Source of the DNA: an uncultured Bacteroidales bacterium
Lineage (GTDB): Bacteria; Bacteroidota; Bacteroidia; Bacteroidales; P3
Assembly: GCA_900319865.1 (NCBI GenBank)
Contig: ONQD01000001.1
Coordinates: 62,001-126,000 of the forward strand
Length of the DNA stretch: 64,000 bases
Direction of reading: 5' to 3'
The position numbers and the translations under genes are program-made. Below are positions 45,056-53,501 of this stretch, piece by piece. How positions within the stretch are numbered: position 1 is the stretch's first letter; the number at the start of each line of letters is the position of its first letter. A model generated the notes under the pieces. The model did not search any database. It was not told where the DNA came from and worked only from the letters and a program-made list of their open reading frames with translations.

Positions 45056-47447
45056 CCTACAATTCCGTGTTAGTGCAGAACTGAAAAACATTCTGGGTCG
45101 GGATTTGATAACAAGTCCTGACATCGCCATATTAGAGTTGGTCAAAAACTCATACGATGCCCACGCCACCAAAGTGGAAATCACATTTGATAAAGATTAT
45201 CTGTGCATTGCGGATAATGGCAAGGGCATGACAAAAGACGATTTAATCAATAAATGGCTATTTGTCGCCTATTCTGCCAAAAGCGATGGAACAGAAGACA
45301 AATCTTATCGCAGCAAATTCAAACGCCATTATGCAGGTGCCAAAGGAATCGGTCGTATGTCATGCGACCGTCTGGCACAAAATCTAACCCTTACCACACG
45401 CAGTGAGGAGTCTAAAACCGAGGTACTTCACGTGGATTGGAGTGTGTTTGAAAAAAATAGGCAGACCGAGTTTGACACAGTAGATATTCCTCATGAGACA
45501 TTGGACACGATACCACAATTTCCATTAGGGTATCCGACGGGAACGATATTGGATTTTACTGGATTACATACTTCCTGGCGTCGAGATGACATCAAACGGC
45601 TTCGGAAGTCTCTGGAAAAAATGATTAATCCATTCTCAGGAACAGATGATAACTTCCAGATAGAAATAATCGCTCCAGAGATGATAGAAGAAGACTCTCA
45701 GATAGAATCTAAACACGACAAAGTGAATGGTATAATTGAAAACTCCATCGCTGATGTCTTGAAACTAAAAACCACACAGATAGAGAGCCATATTCTAGGC
45801 GGAACAATTCACACGACTTTAAAAGATCGCGGAATTCTCATGTACGAAATTGAAGAACCCAATACCGATTTCTCCCAATTAGATTCCGCTTCTATAAGTC
45901 TTTTTTTCTTGAATCGTGCTGCCAAGTATTCATTTACTTCAATGATGGGAGTTCAACCAGTCAGTTATGGGAATGTATTACTATTTAGAAATGGATTTCG
46001 TATTCTGCCTTATGGCAATTGGAACGATGACAGTTGGGGATTAAATCAACGCCAACAGCAAGGATACAATCGCTTCCTCGGCACCCGTGACTTATTTGGA
46101 CGGGTTGATATCGAAACGGACAATCCCGAATTAATCAAAGAGGTTTCCAGTCGTGACGGTGGCTTGATAGAAACAGAAGCATCCCAACAATTGATGGAAT
46201 ATTTCACATTAATCCATCGTCGGTTGGAGAGATATGTAGTCGGTGTATTGTGGGGAGAGGGCTTCCTGAGAAAGGAATATTTCGTCAGTCAAGGTCACGC
46301 ATTGGATGCACGGAAACAATTGGAAGATGATAAAGATTCCGATTCCGCAAAACATCTATATTCAAATATCGGTAGCAAAGTCGACTTCCTTCAACTCATA
46401 AAATCTCTTGTCAACGACAAGTCCATCAATGTAATTCAATACAATGAAGATTTGGCCAACATTGTAGCTGACCCTACGGACACCGAGGTAATTCAGGCAC
46501 AGATGATTGATGATGTCCGTAAGTTGGCAGAAAAAACCAACGATCCCTACTTGCAGGATAGGATTGCGGAGTTTGAGAAGCACATGGACGAGTTGCGTCG
46601 CCAAAAGGAAGAGGCGGAACGGGAAGCAGAGGCGGAGCGCAGGGCAAAAGAGGCGGCAGAACGAAAAGCAACAGAAGAGCGTAGGGCGAAGGAACAAGCA
46701 GAACTTAAGGTTAAAGAGGAAGAGGAAAAACGCAAAAAAGTTGAAGTAGAATTAAAACAGCGAACGAAACAAAACCTATTTCTGCAATCTGTTGGGAGTC
46801 TTGACACCGACCGTATATTAAAATACCATCATGACATCCGCATTCATGCAGCAACAATACATAACACTATTGGACAGATTTTAAGAAAAGCGAGTCAGGG
46901 CTCATTGTCAATAGAGGATACTATCAAGATGATTGAACGTATTTCCCGCGCTAATGACAAGATAACCTCTATCGCCCAATTTGCCACCAAAGCGAACTAC
47001 AGCATCAATGCAGACACAATTCATGCAGATATTGTAAATTACATCGATGAATATATCAACAATGTACTGCCGGAGTTCTATGGGGACCTTAAGATGCACT
47101 GCATCAGTAATACTTGTTCTAAAAATCTTGACTTTTCTCCATTGGAAGCATGCATTTTTATAGACAATTTGGTGTCTAATTCGGTAAAAGCAAACGCAAA
47201 ACACTTTGATGTGGCCTTTGAGAACGACAATGATGCAGTATGTATGACCATCTCGGATGATGGCGACGGCCTATCACCAGATATTGCCGACCCTAATAGC
47301 ATTCTGGAGAAAGGTTATACAACAACCAATGGTTCCGGATTAGGCCTCTATAATGTGGCCTCATTTGTCAAAACGGTTATGCATGGCTCTGTTTCTGTTG
47401 AAAACAAGTTGGGCAAGCAGGGATTTAAACTAAAAATAAAATTCTAA
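45045..47447 (+). CDS. Protein with two GHKL ATPase modules: Hsp90/MORC-like N-terminus and histidine-kinase-like C-terminus
   Basis: 800 residues. N-terminal Bergerat ATPase: N-box ELVKNSYDAH (31-40), G1 IADNGKGM (55-62), G2 YAGAKGIGRMS (96-106), followed by an uncharacterised middle (110-500) and a highly charged coiled coil (about 505-585, repeats of EAERRAKEAAERKA). The C-terminal part looks like a complete kinase core: a candidate phosphoacceptor segment YHHDIRIHAATIHN (His595/His596), N-box IDNLVSNSVKAN (706-717), G1 ISDDGDGLS (736-744) and G2 GSGLGLYNV (763-771). No membrane segment, so it is cytoplasmic. It is flanked by methyltransferase 1 (11-base overlap) and a response-regulator gene 5 bases downstream, its probable partner. 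Two GHKL modules in one chain are uncommon; sensing of DNA or phage is inference. Confidence 0.85.
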   Translation: MKDNLQFRVSAELKNILGRDLITSPDIAILELVKNSYDAHATKVEITFDKDYLCIADNGKGMTKDDLINKWLFVAYSAKSDGTEDKSYRSKFKRHYAGAKGIGRMSCDRLAQNLTLTTRSEESKTEVLHVDWSVFEKNRQTEFDTVDIPHETLDTIPQFPLGYPTGTILDFTGLHTSWRRDDIKRLRKSLEKMINPFSGTDDNFQIEIIAPEMIEEDSQIESKHDKVNGIIENSIADVLKLKTTQIESHILGGTIHTTLKDRGILMYEIEEPNTDFSQLDSASISLFFLNRAAKYSFTSMMGVQPVSYGNVLLFRNGFRILPYGNWNDDSWGLNQRQQQGYNRFLGTRDLFGRVDIETDNPELIKEVSSRDGGLIETEASQQLMEYFTLIHRRLERYVVGVLWGEGFLRKEYFVSQGHALDARKQLEDDKDSDSAKHLYSNIGSKVDFLQLIKSLVNDKSINVIQYNEDLANIVADPTDTEVIQAQMIDDVRKLAEKTNDPYLQDRIAEFEKHMDELRRQKEEAEREAEAERRAKEAAERKATEERRAKEQAELKVKEEEEKRKKVEVELKQRTKQNLFLQSVGSLDTDRILKYHHDIRIHAATIHNTIGQILRKASQGSLSIEDTIKMIERISRANDKITSIAQFATKANYSINADTIHADIVNYIDEYINNVLPEFYGDLKMHCISNTCSKNLDFSPLEACIFIDNLVSNSVKANAKHFDVAFENDNDAVCMTISDDGDGLSPDIADPNSILEKGYTTTNGSGLGLYNVASFVKTVMHGSVSVENKLGKQGFKLKIKF

Positions 47448-47452
47448 CGATT

Positions 47453-48343
47453 ATGAATTTGAAATACCGAATACTGTGGATTGAGAACGCGGAAGATTGG
47501 GTAGAGAGCATTGAAGACCAAATTCAAGAATACCTTGAAGATCTGGGGTTCATTTACGAAAGAAAACTGATTGCCAAAGAAGATCAAGACATCAGCTATA
47601 ATGATTATGACTTAATCCTTATGGATTTAAATCTTGCTGACCAACCAAATGGTGCAGAACTCATCTCTAAAATACGTGAGTTAGGTGTTTATACAGATGT
47701 CGTATTCTATTCAGCGAGTGGTATAGACGAATTGAGAGCCAAAGGAAGGGAGAAAGAGCTTGAGGGTGTATTCTACAGTGGTCGCACCCCAGATACAGCA
47801 TTTGTGAATAGAGTAAAGGCTGTCATTGACGCCACGCTCAAGAAAGTTCAAGACCTGAACAATCTGCGAGGATTGGTGATGGCTGAAGTCAGTGAACTTG
47901 ATGCGTTGATGGATAAAATCATACCCTCTTATTTCAACACGGAGGAAAGAATGGTGTTGTTCCACAAGCATATTACTGCCAACAGAGAGAAAACACTTCA
48001 GAAATCATTAAATTGCAACAACAAATGCCAGCTTTCATGGCGAGGCATTGACATTCAAGAGATAGTACCTCAGTTAGACTCGTCACAAAAAGCCCGTGCA
48101 ATAAAATTAATTCTTGAACAGGGCAAGCCAGATTTGAATAAAGATGGCAACTTCTACGAAGAATATGTAGTGGCAATTATTATTCCTCGGAATGAGTTGG
48201 CACATTGTAAAAGCGAAATACGCGAAGGCAAAGAAATTCTACTGACTAGAAAAGGGGATAAATGTTTTGATGAGTATTTCTTTAAGGATATACGCAAAAA
48301 CATATTGAAGTATTCAGGTATTTTTAATGAACTTTTGAAATAA
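47453..48343 (+). CDS. Response-regulator receiver protein with HEPN-like C-terminal region
   Basis: 296 residues. Residues 1-130 form a receiver domain: acidic patch RILWIENAEDW (6-16), phosphoacceptor Asp58 in DLILMDLNL, switch Ser/Thr strand DVVFYSASG (82-90); the usual Lys after strand 5 appears to be Arg (YSGRTPD, 108-114). The C-terminal 165 residues are mostly helical with no DNA-binding motif, and contain PRNELAHCK with R246-x4-H251, the spacing and the Asn after Arg that mark HEPN ribonucleases. It may thus be an RNase effector switched by phosphorylation from the upstream kinase-like protein. Its stop abuts the ATG of methyltransferase 2. The REC call is strong, the HEPN call tentative. 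Confidence 0.8.
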   Translation: MNLKYRILWIENAEDWVESIEDQIQEYLEDLGFIYERKLIAKEDQDISYNDYDLILMDLNLADQPNGAELISKIRELGVYTDVVFYSASGIDELRAKGREKELEGVFYSGRTPDTAFVNRVKAVIDATLKKVQDLNNLRGLVMAEVSELDALMDKIIPSYFNTEERMVLFHKHITANREKTLQKSLNCNNKCQLSWRGIDIQEIVPQLDSSQKARAIKLILEQGKPDLNKDGNFYEEYVVAIIIPRNELAHCKSEIREGKEILLTRKGDKCFDEYFFKDIRKNILKYSGIFNELLK

Positions 48344-49408
48344 ATGTCCAAAAAGAAATATAACGTTTTAGATTTATTCTGTGGGTGTGGCGGCTTGTCA
48401 AAAGGATTCGAGATGGCGGGTTACAACATTGTATTAGGTGTTGATTTTAATGAACCCGCCCTTAAAACATACGCTTATAATCATAAAGGAAGCAAAACGC
48501 TTTGTGGAGATTTAGCGGATCCAAACACCTTTGATAAGATAGATTATCTACTGGGAAGGAAAAAAGTTGACGTTATTATTGGAGGTCCTCCATGTCAAGG
48601 TTTTAGTTTAACAGGACCAAGGCAGTTTGATGATAAAAGAAACAAACTATACCTTGCCATGATAGAAACAGTACGGCGCTATAAACCGAAGGCCTTTTTG
48701 ATTGAAAATGTCCCCGGTATGGCCACACTATATAAAGGTGAAGTAAAAGATGAAATTGTAAGACGTTTTACGGCAATGGGATACACTGTAAACACCCAGA
48801 TTCTTTGTTCTGCCGATTATGGTGTTCCGCAGATTCGCAAACGGCTAGTATTTGTTGGGTTGTTAGACAGAAAAGAAAAATTTCAATTCCCGGCGCCCTA
48901 TCTTAAACCAGAAGAATATATTACTTGCGAACAGGCAATAGGGGATCTCCCCAGTTTAGAACACACTCTTGGAGATGATGTGTCTGAGTACGAGAAAGAA
49001 CCGTTCTCCGATTATCAAAAACTTATGAGAGGTCAATGCAACGTGTTGCACAACCATAAATCCATAGATCACAAACAATTCGTCAAGGACACTATCGCAT
49101 TGGTTCCGGATGGCGGTAACTGGAAGGATTTACCTCCTGGAGTAGGTGAGAGCAGAAACTTTCATATGGCATGGACAAGATATTGCAGTTTCAAGCCATC
49201 AAGGACGATAGATACTGGCCATAGAAATAACTTCCATTATAAATGGAATAGATGTCCAACTGTTAGAGAAAGTGCACGTCTTCAATCGTTCCCCGATGAT
49301 TTTATCTTCTTAGGAACAAAGGGGCAGCAAGATAAGCAGGTGGGCAATGCCGTACCTTGCCTTATGGCCAAAGCTGTGGGCATACAATTGCTAAAATACT
49401 TGAAATAA
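48344..49408 (+). CDS. DNA cytosine-C5 methyltransferase 2
   Basis: 354 residues. Motifs I (DLFCGCGGLSKGFEMAGY), IV (GGPPCQGFSLTGPRQ), VI (LIENVPGM), VIII (VPQIRKRLVFVG), IX (CPTVRESARLQSFPDDF) and X (KQVGNAVPCLMAKAVG) are intact. Target-recognition region about 190-285. Starts directly after the receiver-protein stop and shares one base (TAATG) with methyltransferase 3. Confidence 0.95.
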   Translation: MSKKKYNVLDLFCGCGGLSKGFEMAGYNIVLGVDFNEPALKTYAYNHKGSKTLCGDLADPNTFDKIDYLLGRKKVDVIIGGPPCQGFSLTGPRQFDDKRNKLYLAMIETVRRYKPKAFLIENVPGMATLYKGEVKDEIVRRFTAMGYTVNTQILCSADYGVPQIRKRLVFVGLLDRKEKFQFPAPYLKPEEYITCEQAIGDLPSLEHTLGDDVSEYEKEPFSDYQKLMRGQCNVLHNHKSIDHKQFVKDTIALVPDGGNWKDLPPGVGESRNFHMAWTRYCSFKPSRTIDTGHRNNFHYKWNRCPTVRESARLQSFPDDFIFLGTKGQQDKQVGNAVPCLMAKAVGIQLLKYLK

Positions 49409-50649
49409 TGTCGAAGAGAAAATATAATACGATAGACCTGTTCGCTGGATGTGGAGGATTAATGGATGGATTTATGCAAGAGGGTGGGTTCAACACATTG
49501 GCCTGTGTTGAGTGGGAAACGTATCCATGTCTTACAATTGCGAATAGACTCGAAAAAAAATGGCTCCATAAAAACGCAAAAGAGGAGGTTGTCCGATTCG
49601 ATATTCAACGCACGGAAGAACTAATAAACGGCTTTGATGATAAAGAATACGGAAAACATGTTGGACTTGATAAGATAATTGGAGGGGAAAAAGTTGATGT
49701 TGTGATTGGAGGTCCCCCATGCCAAGCATATTCTTTAGCCGGTCGCATAAGAGACCCATATGGTATGAAGAATGACTATAGGAACTATTTGTTTGAGAGC
49801 TATATTCGGATCTTGGAATATTACAATCCGAAATTCTTTATTTTTGAAAATGTTGTCGGAATGCTTAGTGCAGCACCAGACGGGACGCCAATCGTCAATC
49901 GAATAAAAAAAGCATTTGACGATGCAGGCTATTGTGTGATAGATGATTTTAAAGACGCAGTTTTTGATGTTGCAGATTATGGAATACCACAACATAGAAA
50001 ACGTGTCATTATACTGGGTATAAACAAGCGATCATTCTCCAAACAAGACAATATTGGCAATAAGATACTGGATGATTTTTACAATGTCATTATGCCGAAA
50101 TATCGGGAGCAGGCAAAACAAAGAACAGTAAGAGATGCCATTGGCGACTTACCTGCATTAATGCCAAGTAAAGATATTATCATCCATAATGGACATAAGT
50201 TTTCTCATATTCCTATAGATGGAGGTGGCATTTTGAATCACGAACCCCGTTTCCATAATGAAAGAGATCAGAAAATATTTGCCATGTTAGGGGAAGACAT
50301 CGCATCTGAGAGAAATGAATTTGTTTCTATTGAGTCATTAAAAGCATTATATACTAAAATGACTGGGAAAAAGAGTAATATACATAAATATTATGTTCTC
50401 CGTTGGGATGAGCCTAGCAACACTATTCCTGCGCATCTATACAAAGATGGTATGAGGCATATTCATCCAGATCCAAAACAAGCTCGCTCAATCACAGTAC
50501 GAGAAGCTGCCCGACTACAAACGTTCGATGATGATTTCGAATTGATCGGCCCCATGATGGAACAATACAAAATGGTGGGCAATGCCGTTCCATCAGCCTT
50601 TGCTTTTATTATTGCAGATGCATTAAAAAAGATTATTGATAGATACTAA
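49408..50649 (+). CDS. DNA cytosine-C5 methyltransferase 3
   Basis: 413 residues from the ATG at 49408. Motifs I (DLFAGCGGLMDGFMQEGG), IV (GGPPCQAYSLAGR, with Ala-Tyr in place of Gly-Phe), VI (FENVVGM), VIII (IPQHRKRVIILG), IX (SITVREAARLQTFDDDF) and X (YKMVGNAVPSAFAF). An in-frame upstream ATG at 49357 lies inside methyltransferase 2 and is rejected. Methyltransferases 2 and 3 side by side before a nuclease suggest the two strands of one asymmetric site, or two recognition sites. Confidence 0.94.
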   Translation: MSKRKYNTIDLFAGCGGLMDGFMQEGGFNTLACVEWETYPCLTIANRLEKKWLHKNAKEEVVRFDIQRTEELINGFDDKEYGKHVGLDKIIGGEKVDVVIGGPPCQAYSLAGRIRDPYGMKNDYRNYLFESYIRILEYYNPKFFIFENVVGMLSAAPDGTPIVNRIKKAFDDAGYCVIDDFKDAVFDVADYGIPQHRKRVIILGINKRSFSKQDNIGNKILDDFYNVIMPKYREQAKQRTVRDAIGDLPALMPSKDIIIHNGHKFSHIPIDGGGILNHEPRFHNERDQKIFAMLGEDIASERNEFVSIESLKALYTKMTGKKSNIHKYYVLRWDEPSNTIPAHLYKDGMRHIHPDPKQARSITVREAARLQTFDDDFELIGPMMEQYKMVGNAVPSAFAFIIADALKKIIDRY

Positions 50650-50653
50650 TGCC

Positions 50654-51667
50654 ATGTTATATTATACTGATCTAGAGAAAAAAGTATTTGATTTGTCGCT
50701 TAACAGTCAAATTAACGAGTATGTAATAATTTCTGGTTACGTGGGGAGCGAACCTATCAGACAACTATCAACTCTTCCAAGAGAAATACACAAAACAGTA
50801 ATTTACGGAATGTATGGAAGCGATAATATTTCTGCCCCTCTCCATCAAACATTAATAAATATCCATCAAAACATTGAAAACATTGATATTTTGTACTCAA
50901 CTATTCCTATTCACTCTAAGATATACATGGGGCTTTTAGACAATTCTATTGTCAAAGGGTTTATCGGTTCGGCCAATTTTTCTATAAATGGTTTACGGAA
51001 TGATTTCAAGGAAGTATTAGCAGATATAGACAATAGTACATTCCCTAATTATGAGATATATCTAAATTATGTGAAGGAACATAGTATTCCTTGTATAGAT
51101 AAAAGTATTAAAGTACGAAAAATAGTAAAGATTCCACGCACAACTCTAAAAGTTCAACCATTAATTGCGAATAATATTTGTCGAGCAACCTTATTAGATA
51201 ATATGGGCTTAGTCCCTGAGAAATCTGGATTAAATTGGGGCTTGAGTAAGGGTCATGTTTCTGCAGGCGATGCATATATTCCAATAAGATTAAGTTATAT
51301 CCGTATGTTCCCTAAAATATTTCCCCCTAAGAAATATATTGATGGAATCGTAAATACTAATACTACAGGGAAAAAGAACAGGGAAAATGATGAAGTAGAA
51401 TTAATTTGGGATGATGGTACTGTTATGGTTGGCCTACTTGAAGGGCAAGCCTACAATAAAGATGACGGTATGATATACCCAAAGCAACTAAGCTCAAGCC
51501 CACAAAAATCCATCATGGGGAAATATTTACGGAATAGACTTGGAGTTTCCTTAAATCATACTATAACCAAAACTGATTTGTTACGATACGGACGATCTCA
51601 TATTGATATTAGCTTAATTTCTGATGGTGTCTATTATATGGACTTTTCTGTTAATCGATCAAAATAA
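50654..51667 (+). CDS. PLD-fold restriction endonuclease, NgoFVII-like
   Basis: 337 residues from the ATG at 50654. One phospholipase-D half-site: PIHSKIYM (H87, K89) and KGFIGSANFSINGL (S106, N108), the arrangement of BfiI/NgoFVII-type nucleases, which pair two chains into one metal-independent active site. The remaining about 200 residues presumably recognise DNA. It follows methyltransferase 3 by 4 bases, so it is the likely restriction partner. A TTG start at 50636 overlapping the methyltransferase is possible but weaker. Confidence 0.85.
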   Translation: MLYYTDLEKKVFDLSLNSQINEYVIISGYVGSEPIRQLSTLPREIHKTVIYGMYGSDNISAPLHQTLINIHQNIENIDILYSTIPIHSKIYMGLLDNSIVKGFIGSANFSINGLRNDFKEVLADIDNSTFPNYEIYLNYVKEHSIPCIDKSIKVRKIVKIPRTTLKVQPLIANNICRATLLDNMGLVPEKSGLNWGLSKGHVSAGDAYIPIRLSYIRMFPKIFPPKKYIDGIVNTNTTGKKNRENDEVELIWDDGTVMVGLLEGQAYNKDDGMIYPKQLSSSPQKSIMGKYLRNRLGVSLNHTITKTDLLRYGRSHIDISLISDGVYYMDFSVNRSK

Positions 51668-51672
51668 TTAAT

Positions 51673-53463
51673 ATGTCACTTTTCGAAGATTCTTCTCCTA
51701 TTTGCAGAGGGAAAAACCTTACATGGGAAACAATTATATTGTTCTTCAACAATATGCCCAAAAAACCCATGCCCAAGAACCAATTTAATTCATTTGTTGA
51801 ATCGCGTATAAAGGCATGGACACAAACACATAGTCAAATTGCGAGACAACTGGCTTTTTATTATGAAAAAGATGGGATTTGCTATCCTAGATTTGATGAA
51901 CGGACCACATATGCAGAGCTTTTTTCTTATGTTCAAAGTTGGGCTTCAAAATATTTCATCCCCAATCCCTATGCACCAAGTTTAAAAGGTCAAAAGCCCA
52001 CTTGCATATATTCTTATGTTGTCAAAGCAGTCCAAGAAGGGAAGAATAATTTTGATGAAATTGTTGATTCAATTTTTGGAATCAAACTAAGCAGTCACGA
52101 TAAGTTGATTGTATTCCTCTCGAATTTTACAGATATATTAATTGACGAAGACCATAACGTCTCCATTAATGACAAGTTATATCCCATTAATTCAGAATTA
52201 TATCCAAATGAAGTCTATGCGCAAGACCCTTCACTATATTTTAATTATTTCTCCCAAGTAACAAAAAACAATCTTCCTCAAATAAAACTCCATGAACGAG
52301 AAATAAACCCTGTCTTTTCTATATATCTCACCGCCTTGCGGACGAAGCCGTTTATGTTGCTGGCAGGGATTTCGGGAACGGGGAAGAGCCGTATTGTGAG
52401 GGAGATGGCCAAGGCATGTTGGAAACCCGAAGACGACGAATACTGGAAGGACAAGGATAAACAAATAAGGAATAACCACCCGAGGAACTTCTGCATGGTA
52501 CAGGTAAAACCCAACTGGCACGACAGTAGCGAGCTGATAGGCTATGTGTCGCGACTAAGTGGAGAGAAGTTCGTGGTGGGGCCTTTCCTGCGCTTCCTGG
52601 CGGCTGCACTCAAAGAACCCGATGTGCCTTACTTCCTATGCCTCGACGAGATGAACCTTGCCCCTGTGGAGCAGTACTTCGCCGAATATTTGTCGGTCAT
52701 CGAGAGCCGCAAAGTAAATGAAGACCCGGTGTCCGGGCAGACAATAATAGAAACCGATCCAATCATCCCTTATGAGAACACTGATGCCTACGGTAGCTTG
52801 ATAGACCAACTGTTTGACACACCAGAGGAGCGCAAGGCCTATAAAACAGAAAAGGGTGGAAAGCGTTTGACCATACCGCAGAACCTCTTTGTGGTGGGCA
52901 CGGTGAATATGGACGAGACCACCTTCTCGTTCAGCCGCAAGGTGCTGGACCGCGCTATGACCATAGAGATGAACGAGGTGGATTTGCATGGCGGTCTGGA
53001 GAAAGACTCCGGCAACGAAATTGGCTCTATCGGCAATAGCATTATCGGCGATGCCGCCGAGGGTAGCGACGTGTATGAGGCGAACAAGGAGTTGTGCGAT
53101 GAGGTGCTGGCCTACTTGGAGAAGGTGAACTCCATACTGGAGCGCACGCCTTTCAAGATAGCCTACCGCACAAGGAACGAGTTCCTGATGTACGCCGTGA
53201 ACAGAAAGATACTGGCAGAGGACAGCCAACTGTGGCAGACACTGGACGAGATGACGAGCATGAAAATCCTCTCACGCATAGAGGGCGACGAAGAACGCAC
53301 CCAGAAAGTGCTGAAGGAACTGAAGGACCTGGTGAAGGCGGAAATAGAAGACCATATCCCACCAGCCGAAGAGGGCAAGACTGCCCCCGAGAGCATATCG
53401 GCAAAGAAGATAGAAGAGATGCTGAATAAACTGAGCTCCGGATTCACCAGCTACTGGACATAA
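51673..53463 (+). CDS. McrB-like AAA+ NTPase
   Basis: 596 residues. Residues 1-215 are a variable N-terminal domain without recognised fold; then a McrB/dynein-related AAA+ domain: Walker A AGISGTGKSR (Lys238), Walker B FLCLDEMNLAP (Asp325, Glu326), the segment TVNMDETTFSFSRKVLDRA (412-425; McrB has NTAD at this place) with probable arginine finger. Known McrB proteins translocate DNA and drive an McrC nuclease; here the DUF2357 protein two genes on is the likely partner. Base composition switches from AT-rich to GC-richer near 52320 (about residue 217), exactly before the AAA+ domain. Located 5 bases after the PLD nuclease. Confidence 0.85.
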   Translation: MSLFEDSSPICRGKNLTWETIILFFNNMPKKPMPKNQFNSFVESRIKAWTQTHSQIARQLAFYYEKDGICYPRFDERTTYAELFSYVQSWASKYFIPNPYAPSLKGQKPTCIYSYVVKAVQEGKNNFDEIVDSIFGIKLSSHDKLIVFLSNFTDILIDEDHNVSINDKLYPINSELYPNEVYAQDPSLYFNYFSQVTKNNLPQIKLHEREINPVFSIYLTALRTKPFMLLAGISGTGKSRIVREMAKACWKPEDDEYWKDKDKQIRNNHPRNFCMVQVKPNWHDSSELIGYVSRLSGEKFVVGPFLRFLAAALKEPDVPYFLCLDEMNLAPVEQYFAEYLSVIESRKVNEDPVSGQTIIETDPIIPYENTDAYGSLIDQLFDTPEERKAYKTEKGGKRLTIPQNLFVVGTVNMDETTFSFSRKVLDRAMTIEMNEVDLHGGLEKDSGNEIGSIGNSIIGDAAEGSDVYEANKELCDEVLAYLEKVNSILERTPFKIAYRTRNEFLMYAVNRKILAEDSQLWQTLDEMTSMKILSRIEGDEERTQKVLKELKDLVKAEIEDHIPPAEEGKTAPESISAKKIEEMLNKLSSGFTSYWT

Positions 53464-53501
53464 TATCCAATCATTATTAAACGCTATTAGACATAAAAAC
53501 T

